A DNA stretch of 64,000 nucleotides from Leptospira harrisiae (GTDB lineage Bacteria > Spirochaetota > Leptospiria > Leptospirales > Leptospiraceae): assembly GCF_002811945.1 (NCBI RefSeq), contig NZ_NPDX01000001.1:1248501-1312500 (forward strand). The letters run 5' to 3'. Below, piece by piece: positions 38,102 through 48,701 of this stretch (positions are counted from its first letter, which is position 1; every line of letters starts with the position of its first letter). The position numbers and the translations under genes were made by a program. The notes below the pieces were generated by a model that ran no database searches, was not told where the DNA came from, and saw only the letters and a program-made list of their open reading frames with translations.

Positions 38102-38704
38102 ATGTTTACAGGTCTTGTCGAAACCCTCGGAAAAGTAATCACTATAAAACCAATTGATTCGGGAATCCAATTCACAATCGAAACAGAATGGGAAAATCCT
38201 GATTTAAAAATAGGAGATTCCATTGCCATCAATGGAGCTTGTATGACAGTCACTGAGTTCAGTGATTTAGGGAATGTTTTTAATTTTTATGCATCTTTTA
38301 AATCTTTAGAATTAACCAACTTGTCTCGGTTAGGGGAAGGATCTTCTGTGAATTTAGAAAGAGCGATGGCGCTCGGACAAAGGTTTGGTGGTCATATGGT
38401 CCAAGGCCATGTGGACGGAATGGCAAAAGTCATCAGTAGAAAACAAATCGAAGCCGAAGTAGAAGAGTTCTGGGTGGCGATCCCAAAAGAACTACAACGT
38501 TATTTTGTTAAAAAAGGTTCTGTGACTTTAGATGGAATCAGCCTTACAGTTGTCGATGTGAAAGACGGAAATATCCAACTGATCCTGATTCCTGAGACGA
38601 TGGAAAAAACAAATGCAAATTCCTGGAAAAAAGACCAATGGTTGAATGTAGAAGTGGATGTTCTTGCCAAATACATTGAAAATTATCTGGAACAGAGGTC
38701 TTGA
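38102..38704 (+). CDS. ribE: Riboflavin synthase alpha chain
   Basis: 200 residues with two lumazine-binding beta-barrel repeats. Paired motifs are MFTGLVETLG, GDSIAINGACMTV, GGHMVQGHVD and GSVTLDGISLTV. It dismutates two lumazine molecules to riboflavin. It lies 4 bases after ribD. The convergent STAS gene ends 3 bases beyond its stop. Confidence 0.95.
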   Translation: MFTGLVETLGKVITIKPIDSGIQFTIETEWENPDLKIGDSIAINGACMTVTEFSDLGNVFNFYASFKSLELTNLSRLGEGSSVNLERAMALGQRFGGHMVQGHVDGMAKVISRKQIEAEVEEFWVAIPKELQRYFVKKGSVTLDGISLTVVDVKDGNIQLILIPETMEKTNANSWKKDQWLNVEVDVLAKYIENYLEQRS

Positions 38705-38707
38705 GTT

Positions 38708-39088
38708 TTAGTTCCGTTTTAGTAAATCGTCGATTTCGGAATCAGTGTCGTCATCAGAAACATATTTGGTTCGAAAATCTATTTCATTCATAATTTCAAA
38801 AAACATATCTAGTTTAGCTAATTTGAATACGTTCATAATCATGGGTTTCATACCCACTAGGATGAGTTTGCCTTTTTTGTTTTTCAGTGAATTGAGGCTT
38901 TTGATAAGAGAACCAATTCCAGAAGAGTCAATATAGTCGAGACGGCTCATATCGATAGAAACAATACTGGGATTTGGTTCGATGATTTTTGCAAAGATAG
39001 ATTCAAATTCCTCTGTGGATTCTATATCGAATTTTCCAGCAATTTCTATGGTTTTGATCTTTCCTGTTGCGTTTAGTTTCAGTTCCAC
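38708..39088 (-). CDS. STAS-domain anti-sigma factor antagonist-like protein
   Basis: 126 residues, a single STAS domain with the phosphorylatable Ser in DSSGIGSLI and an acidic C-terminal tail (DDDTDSEIDD). Such proteins act in partner-switching with a serine kinase and a PP2C phosphatase. The SpoIIE-type phosphatase at 56.5 kb is one possible but unproven partner. The start is GTG 39088 with GGAGG 4 bases before it. The gene sits on the opposite strand between ribE and ribBA. Confidence 0.9.
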   Translation of the reverse strand: MELKLNATGKIKTIEIAGKFDIESTEEFESIFAKIIEPNPSIVSIDMSRLDYIDSSGIGSLIKSLNSLKNKKGKLILVGMKPMIMNVFKLAKLDMFFEIMNEIDFRTKYVSDDDTDSEIDDLLKRN

Positions 39089-39206
39089 AAGGCCTCCGAT
39101 CCGGAATATTTAGACAAAAGAAAGGGGAAAAATCAATGACTTTCTTTGGGAATCTTCTTTAATTCGGAACGGCTTTCAGAGTTTTAGTATATAGAGGCCT
39201 TCCCCA

Positions 39207-40415
39207 ATGATACGTCCGATCGAAGAAGCAATCGAAGAAATCCGCCAAGGCAAAATGATCATTCTCGTCGACTCTGAAGACAGAGAAAACGAAGGAGATT
39301 TGGTCTGTGCTTCCCAATTTGCAGATAAAGACAAAATCAACTTTATGGCAACCCACGGTCGCGGACTCATTTGTGTTCCCATGGAAAGGGAAAGGCTACA
39401 ATCTTTGGGCCTTGGGAAAATGGTGGATGATCTTTCATTGGGAGATAAACATGGAACTGCCTTTACAGTTTCCGTGGATGCCAAACATGGAACGACAACA
39501 GGTATTTCAGCACCTGACAGAGCCAAAACGGTGGAAGCTCTCCTTGATCCTAAAACAAAATCGGAAGATTTAATGCGCCCAGGTCATATGTTTCCTTTAC
39601 AAGCAGTTACCGGTGGAGTTTTAAGAAGGGCAGGTCATACCGAAGCTGCTGTCGACTTAGCAAAGTTAGCTGGTCTATATCCTAGTGGTGTCATTTGTGA
39701 GATTATGAATGACGACGGATCAATGGCTCGTATCCCTGATTTGGAAAAGTTCGCAAAAACTCATGGACTCAATATTTATACAATTGAAGATCTCATTCGT
39801 TATAGAAGACACAAAGAAAAATTAATTCACCTAGAAGTGGAAGCAAATCTTCCAACTGAGTTTGGTGATTTCAAAATCAAAGCTTATTCCACACAAATTG
39901 ACGACAAAATCCATATGGCACTGGTTAAGGGAGAAATTGATCCTACAAAACCTGTGCTCGTAAGAGTTCACAGTGAATGTTTGACAGGTGATATATTTTC
40001 TTCACAGCGATGTGACTGTGGACCTCAACTTCATAATGCCCTACGGATGATTGAAAAAGAAGGAACAGGAGTTCTACTTTATATGCGCCAAGAAGGGCGT
40101 GGGATCGGAATCATCAATAAACTCAAAGCTTACTCCTTACAAGAGGGTGGCCTGGATACTGTCGAAGCCAATGAAAAATTAGGATTTGCTCCTGACTTAC
40201 GTGAATACGGAATTGGTGCTCAAATTTTACGAGACATCGGGGTGAAACAAATGAAACTCATCACGAATAACCCCCGTAAGATTGTGGGACTCGAAGGATA
40301 CAATCTGCACGTAACAGAAAGAGTTCCCATTGAGATTGATCCTGTGGAAGAAAATACCCGTTACCTGCAGACTAAAAAAACAAAGTTAGGTCACTTACTC
40401 AACCTTCACGGTTGA
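39207..40415 (+). CDS. ribBA: Bifunctional DHBP synthase/GTP cyclohydrolase II
   Basis: 402 residues. The N-terminal half is 3,4-dihydroxy-2-butanone-4-phosphate synthase ([30 protein letters not shown]). The C-terminal half is GTP cyclohydrolase II with zinc Cys residues in [17 protein letters not shown] and the segment [12 protein letters not shown]. It feeds both entry branches of riboflavin synthesis. The leader is only about 118 bases to the STAS gene and contains no FMN riboswitch that I can recognise. ribH is not in the window. Confidence 0.96.
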   Translation: MIRPIEEAIEEIRQGKMIILVDSEDRENEGDLVCASQFADKDKINFMATHGRGLICVPMERERLQSLGLGKMVDDLSLGDKHGTAFTVSVDAKHGTTTGISAPDRAKTVEALLDPKTKSEDLMRPGHMFPLQAVTGGVLRRAGHTEAAVDLAKLAGLYPSGVICEIMNDDGSMARIPDLEKFAKTHGLNIYTIEDLIRYRRHKEKLIHLEVEANLPTEFGDFKIKAYSTQIDDKIHMALVKGEIDPTKPVLVRVHSECLTGDIFSSQRCDCGPQLHNALRMIEKEGTGVLLYMRQEGRGIGIINKLKAYSLQEGGLDTVEANEKLGFAPDLREYGIGAQILRDIGVKQMKLITNNPRKIVGLEGYNLHVTERVPIEIDPVEENTRYLQTKKTKLGHLLNLHG

Positions 40416-40449
40416 TCGCATCGATTTTATGAATCAAGCGATCCGTATG

Positions 40450-40479
40450 CCCGCTAGAAAGGAAAACCTTTTTAGCGGG
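40450..40479. terminator. Hairpin between convergent ribBA and pdxH
   Basis: CCCGCTAGAAAGG (40450-40462), loop AAAA, CCTTTTTAGCGGG (40467-40479): a 13-base stem with one G-T pair. No T-run follows on the plus strand, so termination may be factor-assisted. Its convergent position suits a shared terminator. Confidence 0.6.
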
Positions 40480-40522
40480 TCTGCCGTATTTGAGATTTAG
40501 AAAGACTTTTTAAATCGAGACC

Positions 40523-41170
40523 TTACGGAGATAAACGACTTCGTTTCCAACCTGATTCGATTCTTTCAAAAGAAATCCTGTCGTGCAGTCGTCCCACCCT
40601 TCCTTGCCAAAATTCAATTTTGGTAGGGGACACGGAATACCCACCCCAGTTTTCTGGTTTTTGAATTTTTTTACCTTCCCATTCTTTTGTGAGAGAGGCA
40701 AACTTCTCTTCTAAAAATTCTCTAGATGGCACCACCGAACTTTGATTAGATGTGTGGGCTCCTATCTGGGATTCTCTGGGCCTAACTGCAAAATAAGTTT
40801 CTGATTCTTCTTTGGATATGCGGGTTGCTCGACCTTCGATTCGGATTTGTCTTTCGAGCTTCGGCCAAAAGAAATTGAGAGCCACAAGATTGTTTGTGGC
40901 AATGTCCTGTCCTTTATCAGAATCATAATTAGTAAAAAATTGGAACTCGTCACGGATGAGTCCTTTGAGTAAAACAATGCGCACTGATGGTTGGCCTGTT
41001 TTGTCTACCGTAGCAAGGCTCATGGCATTGGGTTCGGCTTCTCCTTCTTCTTTGGCTTCCGAAAACCAAAGACTAAATAATTTTAAGGGATCTGAACCTG
41101 CTGTTTCTTCCGAAAGAACAGAGCGAGTGTAGAGTTTTCTCATATGTGGTAATTCATTCAATGGTTCCAT
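40523..41170 (-). CDS. pdxH: Pyridoxamine 5'-phosphate oxidase
   Basis: 215 residues, in the family range. FMN- and substrate-binding segments are SVRIVLLKG, FFTNYDSDKG, ERQIRIEGRA, RPRESQIGAHTSNQSS and FWQGRVGRLHDR. The C-terminus (WKRSRLSP) matches the usual RLxP ending. I start at ATG 41170 (GGGAGG upstream), which gives the conserved opening MEPLNELPHMRKLYTRS. The longer frame to 41218 is inside the upstream gene. It makes pyridoxal phosphate, the cofactor of the aminotransferase two genes upstream. Confidence 0.93.
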   Translation of the reverse strand: MEPLNELPHMRKLYTRSVLSEETAGSDPLKLFSLWFSEAKEEGEAEPNAMSLATVDKTGQPSVRIVLLKGLIRDEFQFFTNYDSDKGQDIATNNLVALNFFWPKLERQIRIEGRATRISKEESETYFAVRPRESQIGAHTSNQSSVVPSREFLEEKFASLTKEWEGKKIQKPENWGGYSVSPTKIEFWQGRVGRLHDRISFERIESGWKRSRLSP

Positions 41171-42011
41171 AGATCGGAAATCCCTCCCAATTGTAGTAGT
41201 GGACAAGAAGTTTTGCAAAATAAGTTAAAAATAGTCCGAGGGAAAAGTAGAGTCCCATAGGGATTTTTTTCCCCTTTAAGGAGTCTCCTTTTTTTCGTAA
41301 AAGAAAACTGAAACCTACGGCAAGAAGGTATGTGGAGTTAAAGTATAAAATCCAAAATGGATTTCCTGCAATGGCAGAAAAAATAGGTGAAAAAAGCACA
41401 TCCCCAAGGCCAGTCCCCCCACGAAAAAGAAGGTAAATGACTAGGTAAAATGATAGAAATCCTAAAAACACCCATAGGGTTTCTATTTGCAAGGATTCAC
41501 CAAACAAGAAGTAGTTGGAGAGAAAACCGAAACAAATGATAAAAGGTAAGTTTTCGTAATCCAGGGAAAATTTGGCGACGTCTGTCATCATGGAGACAAG
41601 AAGATGTCCCAATAAAAAAAGCAGGAAGAGAGTTCCAAAAATATCTTCCGAAACAAAGTAGACAAAGATTGCAATGAGTCCAAATAAAAATTCCGAAAGT
41701 GGGTAGAGTTTGGCTAAACTTCTTTTGCAATTGTCGCATTTACCTTGAGTCAAAAACCAACCAAAAATTGGGGTGAGATAGGTTTTTTTCACCAAATGCC
41801 CGCAAGATGGACAATGGCTAGGTTTTGTAAAAATAATTTTCCAACGTTTCAGACCCTTTGTTTCTTTTCTTTTTTTACCGTAACAATAAAGTAAAATGCG
41901 TTCTGCAAGGGTAGTGTAGAAACTGGCTAAGGCCCCGCCAAAAAAAAATAGGATTCCATAGGTCGAGAGGGTCCAAAGAAATAACCAAACCGATTCGTCC
42001 ATAAAATCCAA
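41154..42011 (-). CDS. Prepilin leader peptidase/N-methyltransferase-like (A24 family)
   Basis: 285 residues with about seven to eight membrane helices. The cytosolic loop has two Cys pairs (CPSC and CDNC) typical of full-length PilD/GspO. The aspartyl protease residues are in MTDVAKFSLDYENLP and the GxGD motif GTGLGDVLF. It cleaves type IV prepilin or pseudopilin signals. No pilin gene is in this window. The predicted start is TTG 42011, with GGAAG 4 bases upstream. The end overlaps pdxH by 17 bases. Confidence 0.88.
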   Translation of the reverse strand: MDFMDESVWLFLWTLSTYGILFFFGGALASFYTTLAERILLYCYGKKRKETKGLKRWKIIFTKPSHCPSCGHLVKKTYLTPIFGWFLTQGKCDNCKRSLAKLYPLSEFLFGLIAIFVYFVSEDIFGTLFLLFLLGHLLVSMMTDVAKFSLDYENLPFIICFGFLSNYFLFGESLQIETLWVFLGFLSFYLVIYLLFRGGTGLGDVLFSPIFSAIAGNPFWILYFNSTYLLAVGFSFLLRKKGDSLKGKKIPMGLYFSLGLFLTYFAKLLVHYYNWEGFPIYGTIE

Positions 42012-42044
42012 TTTACTTCCTTTCGTTAAATCTGAATGACGGAA

Positions 42045-43178
42045 TTAACTTTCCTTAGAAAGTTCTTGTAAGGCCTTCATCCCTCGTTTTAAAGTGTCCC
42101 ATTCTGTAGCAAAGGAAAGTCTCACATAATCTTTTTTATCACAAAAGATAAATCCAGGAACAAGGATGAGATCTTTTTTGACAGCTCTTTGGATGAACTC
42201 TTCATCAGTGACTGGAACTTGAAAAAAGGAATAAAAAGCCCCACCCGATTTTTGGATGGGGTAGTAGTCTTTTAAAGAATCATAAACAAAGTCACGTTTT
42301 TCTTTATAGTCTTGGATGTAGACACTCATATCTGTATTCAGTGCTTCAATTCCCGCCCATTGGGTGATGGAAGGAGCACAAACGACAGTATACTGCTGTA
42401 AGGTGGTAAGAGCTTTGATCACCTTGTCTTCGGCAAGGATGGTCGCAAGCCTAAGGCCTGTCATATTATAGGTTTTAGAAAAACCTGTGAGTGTGATGGT
42501 TTTTTCATACTCAGAACCAATTGAAAAAAACTTTTTATCATAATCAAAAAGTTCATAAATTTCATCGCTGATCAGGTATGCCCCAGTAGCTTCCGCTAAG
42601 TTCGCGAGGGCTCGCAGTTGTTCTTTGGAAAGGACTTTTCCTGTGGGATTGGAAGGATTGGAAAATATAATCAGTTTGAATTTCCGAGATTTTAAAGATT
42701 CTAAATCTTCTGGTTTGAAACTTTCTTCCAGTGGAACTACTTTTCCACCATAGAATTTTAACATCGCCGGATACATTAAAAAGTAAGGGGAGATGACCAA
42801 ACATTCGTCACCTTCGTTTACAAGTGCATTGAAGAGTAAAAATAAAGCAGAAGAAATTCCTGAAGTAACAAGGATCCGGTCTTCATGCGCATAAGAAATT
42901 TTGTTTTGGGTTCTGTATTTTTCAGCCATTGCTGATTTTAGTTCCGGAATCCCACCAGTTAAGGTATATGAAGTTTTTCCATCACGAGCCGCTTTAGTTA
43001 AAACCTCTATGATGTTAGGTGGGCAAGGGAAGTGAGGTTGTCCGATACTGAGATTGATCGGGTTTTGGATGGTCCGTGCAAGCTCAAAAGCCTTACGGAT
43101 GGGGGAGGAGTCAATCCCATACATTCGATTTGCGAAATCCATGGAATCATCATGGTTTTTTGGGGAGGTACGGGTCAA
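42045..43178 (-). CDS. Class I/II pyridoxal-phosphate aminotransferase
   Basis: 377 residues, fold type I aminotransferase of the aspartate-aminotransferase family. Motifs are NLSIGQPHF near the start, SNPSNPTGKVLS, ISDEIYELFDY and the Schiff-base Lys in GFSKTYNMTGLRLA. The exact amino acid is not determinable. The start is uncertain: TTG 43178 gives 377 residues, while ATG 43142 (MDFANRMYG) gives 365 and better matches where family similarity begins. Neither has a strong ribosome binding site. It is divergent from the large AAA gene, with a gap of only 24 bases if the longer form is used. Confidence 0.88.
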   Translation of the reverse strand: MTRTSPKNHDDSMDFANRMYGIDSSPIRKAFELARTIQNPINLSIGQPHFPCPPNIIEVLTKAARDGKTSYTLTGGIPELKSAMAEKYRTQNKISYAHEDRILVTSGISSALFLLFNALVNEGDECLVISPYFLMYPAMLKFYGGKVVPLEESFKPEDLESLKSRKFKLIIFSNPSNPTGKVLSKEQLRALANLAEATGAYLISDEIYELFDYDKKFFSIGSEYEKTITLTGFSKTYNMTGLRLATILAEDKVIKALTTLQQYTVVCAPSITQWAGIEALNTDMSVYIQDYKEKRDFVYDSLKDYYPIQKSGGAFYSFFQVPVTDEEFIQRAVKKDLILVPGFIFCDKKDYVRLSFATEWDTLKRGMKALQELSKES

Positions 43179-43202
43179 TAGAATTTGGTTTACACCTAGG
43201 AA

Positions 43203-46200
43203 ATGGGTAGAAATCTGAAGGATATGGAATTTGTTACCATCGCTGATGTGAAAGTGCCGGTTCTCCCGCCCACGAGTAAGTTTCCCGTTTTCCCTTCTAG
43301 CCTAGTCGAAACTGACTCGGTAAAACAAACCTTACAAAAAATTCTATACCCCATGCTTGAAGGGATTCCTGTCCTCCTTGTGGGCGATGCAGGTGTTGGA
43401 AAAAACGCACTTATTTATTATATCAACTCTCTTCGTAAACAACCTACACTTCGTTTTAGTTTCAACGAAGACACACTCCCCGAAGACCTCATCGGTTCTT
43501 ACCGCATCCTTCTGGATGGAAAAGGATTCACTTGGTCGAATGGCCCTCTCACTAATGCTTTGTCAGAAGGACTTAGTTTTGTCGCCGATGAGATGAACCT
43601 TTGTGCACCAAACATCATCAAACGATTTTCTTCTGTCTACGAATCCAACTACTTAGATCTTTTGGAAGGAAGTGGAGAACGGGTAAATGGAAAAACAGGA
43701 TTCTGGTTTATCGGAACCCAAAACCCCAGTGAAGGATTTGAAGGTAGAAAACCCCTTCCTTTTGATATCACCAAACATTTTGCTGTAGTGTATGTAGATC
43801 CGTATTCGCCGGAGGAGATGTTTTTTATCTTAAAGAAACTTTATCCAATGCTTGGGGAAGAGGTTCTCAAACAAATCATTCGGATTAGTTTGGAATCGGA
43901 AACTCGGATCAAATCCGGGGAAATTGGAAAAGGTGATTTAGAAAAATACCATTTTAACTTAAGAACCTTACAAAAGTATTGTAACCGTTTGGTTTTATTT
44001 GGCGCTAAAGACAAAATCGTTGCGGCAAGAGAAGCCCTTTACTTATTCGAAGAACCTTTCCGTAAAAAAGAAGACAAAGCCAAACAAAGAGAACTCATCG
44101 AATCGGAGTTTGGTGGTTCAGTGAAACTCGTTCCTACCAAAGGGTATGTACAAGGTTCCACTATTTTTTGGAATGATAAGGAAATCAAAACTTGGGATGA
44201 AAAAAAGACCATCTCCCTTCTTTCCACTTATCCCACTCCAGAACCAGTTTTACATTTTCTCGACCAAGTATTCACCGCCATCCAAGCAAAAGAAAATATC
44301 TTAATTGAATATAGAGAAGACCAAGACCCACAAGAGTTTTTACCACTTTTTACAGAGCTTACAGGAATCGAACTGGAGTCTGTGATGTTATCCAAAGGGA
44401 TGCATACCTCCGATGTAGTGGGTGCCTTAAAGCCAACAGAAGAAGGAAATATTGAAAGTGTGACTTGGGTAGACGGCCCCCTAACACGCTCTATTCGAAA
44501 AGGCCATATCATTCTTATCTCTGGACTTGAATCTGCTGGTGCAGAACTTGTGGAAAAGATGAATATGTTAACTGACGATGCACGTTCCCTCACTTTGCCT
44601 CCGGAGTCCGGCGAATACCTTCCCATCCAACTCACAGAAAAATCCATTGTGTTTGGAATGAAGTCTTTTCGTTCTTCTAAATCAGTAACAACAATTTCTC
44701 GTGCCTTTCGTAACCGTTTCACACCGATTCTTTTTCCCGAACTAGAAGATGTAAAAGTTTTAGAAGAAATTTTAGAGTTTTATCTTCCGGAAGGGGTTCT
44801 ATCACGTTCCCTTGCGCGTTTCCACCTCAAAGCTAAGGAACTCGCAGAAAAACGTACGATTGGTTCGGCAAACTTAATGCCATACCGATTTGGAATCGCC
44901 AATCTCTTAAAATGGAAAAATCATATCTATCGTTACAACCAAACGGATGTAAAAGACATAGCCATTCGTGGGGGAAAGATTTATTATACCAATCAAATCG
45001 CTGATCCCAAAGAGAGAAAGGAACTGGAACGTCTCCTCGAAGGTTATCTTTCTGGAGTAGAAGTCGTCTCAACACTCTTCGAGGAAATCGAAGAGAAAAA
45101 AAAAACGTTTACGGTTGAATCAGGATTAGATCGAAAAAATTGGTGGGATCCGGAACTCCACAAACGTGACCCCCTAACAGGCGTTGCAAAAAAACTAAAC
45201 TCTGGGGAAGAAACCAAACGGGGGATTGAAATCAATACCCCCGAAACTGGTGGCAAAATCAAAGAAGGTGCCGACGCCTGGTATGGTGAAGACACCCAAG
45301 GAAACCAAGGCCAAGGAGAACCACAAGGTGGTGGTGGTGCTTGGGGTTACCGAACCGAAGAACTCTACAAACAATTCTTAAAAAAACGCCGTCTTCTTTG
45401 GGACTATTCCATTATGGTAGGCCTTGAAGAATTTAAGTCGGTCTTTGGAAAGGAATTGGAAGAGGTCGAACTCAATTTAGAACAACTTTTTGATCCAGAA
45501 ATTGACATCCATCGGATGTATAAAAACGAAGGGTCACGGGTGGATGCAAGAAAATACATCTCGTACAAAAGTGGAAGGGGAGATACTAAAATCTTCGATA
45601 AAACCATCATCGAAAAGAATGATGAAAAATTAAAAGGTGTAGAAGTCACCTTCCTTGTTTCGAAATGCCGTAGGATCTTTAACTTTGAATATTCGATTGC
45701 GATGCTTTCGGCTCTCCTTGTGAGTTTGCATATCCTAAACGAACATGATATCAAAACCAGTGTCCATACTTTCTGTGATATCAAAAACTCCAAAGACACA
45801 GTGGATATTTTTAACTTAAAATCGGCGGAAGAAGATTATACTGCGGAAAAGGAAGAAGAGGTATTTTCTGCTCTTTGTAAAAATTGGCATGGGGACAGCA
45901 TTCCAGAATACCAAGTTCTCTCCAATTCGGAGCGGTTTTTTTCGCCGGATGCCCAAACTAAGATCATTGTGATCCTTTCTGACTTCCGGGGCCAAAGGGC
46001 AAAGACATATATCGAAGACGAACTTGCGTCTTTTGATACCAGAAAGTTGAAAGAAGCTGTACTGAAAAACCAGGACAAAAATTATGTATTTTTAGGGGTG
46101 GGACTTGGGTCTCGCTACATTGCGGAACACGTGTTCCAAGACTCTATCCAAATTACGGCAGATAACTTTTTTTCCATGCCAAATTTGATTGGGGCTGAAA

Positions 46201-46241
46201 TTGCAAGACTTGTGCAAATTCACCATTCGCTTAGGCAATAA
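43203..46241 (+). CDS. Large midasin-like AAA ATPase with degenerate second AAA module and VWA-like C-terminus
   Basis: 1012 residues. Module 1 (about 25-280) is a dynein/midasin-type AAA_5 ATPase: Walker A GDAGVGKN at 61-68, [17 protein letters not shown], Walker B VADEMN at 127-132, and GTQNPSEGF. Module 2 (about 345-560) keeps the family wording ([27 protein letters not shown]) but has lost the P-loop (IEYREDQDP) and the Walker B acids ([10 protein letters not shown]). A Gly/Gln-rich linker near 695-715 leads to a VWA-like domain (about 810-1012). Its MIDAS DxSxS has become VSKCRR, while [11 protein letters not shown] and [10 protein letters not shown] remain. It lies 5 bases upstream of smpB. 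The start may be ATG 43203 or 43224. Its function is unknown. Confidence 0.82.
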   Translation: MGRNLKDMEFVTIADVKVPVLPPTSKFPVFPSSLVETDSVKQTLQKILYPMLEGIPVLLVGDAGVGKNALIYYINSLRKQPTLRFSFNEDTLPEDLIGSYRILLDGKGFTWSNGPLTNALSEGLSFVADEMNLCAPNIIKRFSSVYESNYLDLLEGSGERVNGKTGFWFIGTQNPSEGFEGRKPLPFDITKHFAVVYVDPYSPEEMFFILKKLYPMLGEEVLKQIIRISLESETRIKSGEIGKGDLEKYHFNLRTLQKYCNRLVLFGAKDKIVAAREALYLFEEPFRKKEDKAKQRELIESEFGGSVKLVPTKGYVQGSTIFWNDKEIKTWDEKKTISLLSTYPTPEPVLHFLDQVFTAIQAKENILIEYREDQDPQEFLPLFTELTGIELESVMLSKGMHTSDVVGALKPTEEGNIESVTWVDGPLTRSIRKGHIILISGLESAGAELVEKMNMLTDDARSLTLPPESGEYLPIQLTEKSIVFGMKSFRSSKSVTTISRAFRNRFTPILFPELEDVKVLEEILEFYLPEGVLSRSLARFHLKAKELAEKRTIGSANLMPYRFGIANLLKWKNHIYRYNQTDVKDIAIRGGKIYYTNQIADPKERKELERLLEGYLSGVEVVSTLFEEIEEKKKTFTVESGLDRKNWWDPELHKRDPLTGVAKKLNSGEETKRGIEINTPETGGKIKEGADAWYGEDTQGNQGQGEPQGGGGAWGYRTEELYKQFLKKRRLLWDYSIMVGLEEFKSVFGKELEEVELNLEQLFDPEIDIHRMYKNEGSRVDARKYISYKSGRGDTKIFDKTIIEKNDEKLKGVEVTFLVSKCRRIFNFEYSIAMLSALLVSLHILNEHDIKTSVHTFCDIKNSKDTVDIFNLKSAEEDYTAEKEEEVFSALCKNWHGDSIPEYQVLSNSERFFSPDAQTKIIVILSDFRGQRAKTYIEDELASFDTRKLKEAVLKNQDKNYVFLGVGLGSRYIAEHVFQDSIQITADNFFSMPNLIGAEIARLVQIHHSLRQ

Positions 46242-46246
46242 TAACT

Positions 46247-46735
46247 ATGGGCAAAACCAAAAAAGACGACAAACCACGCGGAACCGATCCTTTAATCAAC
46301 AAAAAGGCAAAGTTTAATTTCGAACTCTTAGATTCGTTCGAGGCTGGTGTCGTACTCACAGGATCTGAGGTAAAATCCCTTCGTGAAAAAAAGGGAAACC
46401 TTACCGATTGTTTTGCGAAAATTCGGAATGGGGAAGTGTTTCTAGAAAACTTTCAAATTCCTCCCTACAAAAATGGAGGTTATGCGAACCATCCTGAAAT
46501 TAGGCCTCGCAAACTCCTTTTAAAAGCAAAAGAAATCGAAAAAATTGATCGTTCCATCAAAGAGAAGGGTTTGGTTCTTGTGGCCACTCGCTGTTTCTTT
46601 AAAAACAACCGTTTGGTGAAGATTGATGTCGCTTTAGCCAAACCAAAAAAACTTTACGACAAACGTGAAGACATCCAAAAAAAGGAAGCCAAAATCGATA
46701 TGGAAAGAGCCATGAAGGAACACCTACGCAAATGA
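46247..46735 (+). CDS. smpB: SsrA-binding protein SmpB
   Basis: 162 residues. The oligonucleotide-binding barrel shows [29 protein letters not shown] and [14 protein letters not shown] (read in parts). The basic C-terminal tail ([15 protein letters not shown]) enters the decoding centre. It delivers tmRNA to stalled ribosomes. tmRNA itself is not in the window. It begins 5 bases after the AAA gene and overlaps der by 4 bases. Confidence 0.96.
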   Translation: MGKTKKDDKPRGTDPLINKKAKFNFELLDSFEAGVVLTGSEVKSLREKKGNLTDCFAKIRNGEVFLENFQIPPYKNGGYANHPEIRPRKLLLKAKEIEKIDRSIKEKGLVLVATRCFFKNNRLVKIDVALAKPKKLYDKREDIQKKEAKIDMERAMKEHLRK

Positions 46736-48084
46736 AAGGACTTCCAGTGGTCACCATTGTTGGTAGACAAAATGTGGGTAAGTCCACACTATTCAACGCC
46801 ATCCTCCGCGCACAAAGTGCTATCACAGAAAATACAGCTGGTGTGACAAGAGATGTGTTACAAAAGACTGTCGAAAGATCAGAATTTAAAATTCCTTTCA
46901 CTTTGTCAGACACTCCTGGTCTTGATATTGAAAATATCGATGAAATCTCTAAGGAAATCATTGAGATTGCCTTTGAACATTTACGAAATTCGGATTTGAT
47001 CCTTCATGTAATCGATCATAAAGATTTACGTAAGTATGATCACAGACTGATCGAACTATTTAAAAAAGATGAAATCTTAAAAGATAAGATGGTTTTAACT
47101 CTTATCAACAAAGTGGATACCGAACAAGACGAATATGATTTGGAACCATTTTACAAACTAGGGTTAAACGAACTCCTTCCTATCTCTGCCCTTGGGCGAA
47201 GGAATTTTGACCTTCTTTATCAAAAGATTAATTTTTTTCTTCCAGACAAAATCAAAATGCCGGAAGATCCGTATTGCAAAATTGCTATCATTGGAAAACC
47301 TAACTCCGGTAAGTCGTCGCTTCTGAATACCTTTCTCGGATACAAACGTGCGGTTGTGAGCGATGTGCCTGGAACCACAAGAGATTCTGTTTCCGATCAG
47401 TTCTATTTCCAAAACCAAAAATTGGAAATCATTGATACGGCCGGGATTCGCAGAAAATCCAAAACTGGGGAAAGTTTAGAGTTTTATTCTTACAAACGAA
47501 CGCTCCATAGTTTGGGAGAAGCCGATGTGGTGGTCCTTCTTGTAGATGCTATGAAAGGTCTTGGCGAATTTGATAAAAAGATATTTGGAGAAATCCAGGA
47601 GCTTGGAAAACCAATGATTGTGGCTGTAAACAAATGGGATCTCGTTCCAGAAAAAGAATCCAATTCTTGGAAACACTACAAAGACCGAATGGAAGCAAAA
47701 CTTTCGATTTTAAAGGAACGTCCCCTCATCTCCCTTTCTGCCAAAGAAAAGGTGCGCACACACAAACTCCTGGAGTCGGTTGTGGCTCTTTATGAAAAGT
47801 CCCAGAAAAAGCTCACCACCCGTGCCTTAAATGACTGGTTAAGCAAATGGGGGGGCAAAAATAAGGTGCAGAAGGCATCCAATCGACCTCCGAAGGTGTA
47901 TTATGCCACGCAAGTGTCCCAGATTCCTTTTAAAATTTTATTCTTCGTCAATGATACGAAACTCTTTCCGTCAAATATTTTAAGCTTTTACCGAAAGAGT
48001 ATAGTAGCGGAGTTCGGACTGGATGGCCTAGCGGTTGAGATCGAACTTCGGAACAGAAACGAGGGTAAGGAGGGCAAGGAATGA
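46732..48084 (+). CDS. der: Ribosome-assembly GTPase Der (EngA)
   Basis: 450 residues with two tandem G domains ([17 protein letters not shown]; then [21 protein letters not shown]) and a C-terminal KH-like domain. It binds the 50S precursor and is essential for large-subunit maturation. ATG overlaps the smpB stop, and its own stop overlaps plsY (ATGA). Confidence 0.97.
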   Translation: MKGLPVVTIVGRQNVGKSTLFNAILRAQSAITENTAGVTRDVLQKTVERSEFKIPFTLSDTPGLDIENIDEISKEIIEIAFEHLRNSDLILHVIDHKDLRKYDHRLIELFKKDEILKDKMVLTLINKVDTEQDEYDLEPFYKLGLNELLPISALGRRNFDLLYQKINFFLPDKIKMPEDPYCKIAIIGKPNSGKSSLLNTFLGYKRAVVSDVPGTTRDSVSDQFYFQNQKLEIIDTAGIRRKSKTGESLEFYSYKRTLHSLGEADVVVLLVDAMKGLGEFDKKIFGEIQELGKPMIVAVNKWDLVPEKESNSWKHYKDRMEAKLSILKERPLISLSAKEKVRTHKLLESVVALYEKSQKKLTTRALNDWLSKWGGKNKVQKASNRPPKVYYATQVSQIPFKILFFVNDTKLFPSNILSFYRKSIVAEFGLDGLAVEIELRNRNEGKEGKE

Positions 48085-48701
48085 TTCTTGCTGCAATCCT
48101 ATTGAGTTACCTTTTAGGTGGCATTCCGGTCGGGTATCTTCTGGCCAAACAAGTGCGGGGGATTGACATCCGCGAACACGGCAGCCGTAACATCGGTGCC
48201 ACCAATGTGGGTCGTGTGATCGGTTGGAAGTATGGAATCATTGCTCTCTTTTTAGATGCGTTGAAAGGTGCGATTCCGGTCGTTGCCGCCTCCTATATTG
48301 AATCTCCTTATTCCTTAACCACAACAGAAATTTTACTTGGATCCGTTGCCATTCTCGGGCATACATTTACACCTTTCCTTCATTTCAAAGGAGGAAAAGG
48401 AGTGGCCACAGCTCTCGGTGTGTATATGACTTTAGTTCCGATTGTAACAGTTTGTGCGGTTGTGATTTTCTTTATTGTGTATAAAATTTCTGGATTTGTT
48501 TCCCTTGGTTCCATTTTGGCAACCTTATCCATGCCCATCTGGTATTTTGGAACTACAAAGTACATTCCGGACTCAGAATACCATCCCGTCATCTTTTTTG
48601 TGTTAGTTGCTACTTTTTTCCTCATTTCCTATTCGCATAGAGAAAACATCAAACGTTTGGTGTTAGGTAAAGAACTGCGAGCTACACAAAATGCAAACTG
48701 A
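48081..48701 (+). CDS. plsY: Glycerol-3-phosphate acyltransferase PlsY
   Basis: 206 residues with about five to six membrane helices. The PlsY motifs GSRNIGATNVGRVIG, LDALKGAIPV and LGHTFTPFLHFKGGKGVATALG are all present. It transfers the acyl group from acyl phosphate to glycerol-3-phosphate, the first step of phospholipid synthesis. The der-plsY neighbourhood is common in bacteria. Confidence 0.96.
   Translation: MILAAILLSYLLGGIPVGYLLAKQVRGIDIREHGSRNIGATNVGRVIGWKYGIIALFLDALKGAIPVVAASYIESPYSLTTTEILLGSVAILGHTFTPFLHFKGGKGVATALGVYMTLVPIVTVCAVVIFFIVYKISGFVSLGSILATLSMPIWYFGTTKYIPDSEYHPVIFFVLVATFFLISYSHRENIKRLVLGKELRATQNAN

Noticed and set aside
39089..39206. Possible FMN riboswitch before ribBA
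   Set aside because: The leader is about 118 bases and I could not find the conserved RFN stems; a covariance-model search would be decisive.
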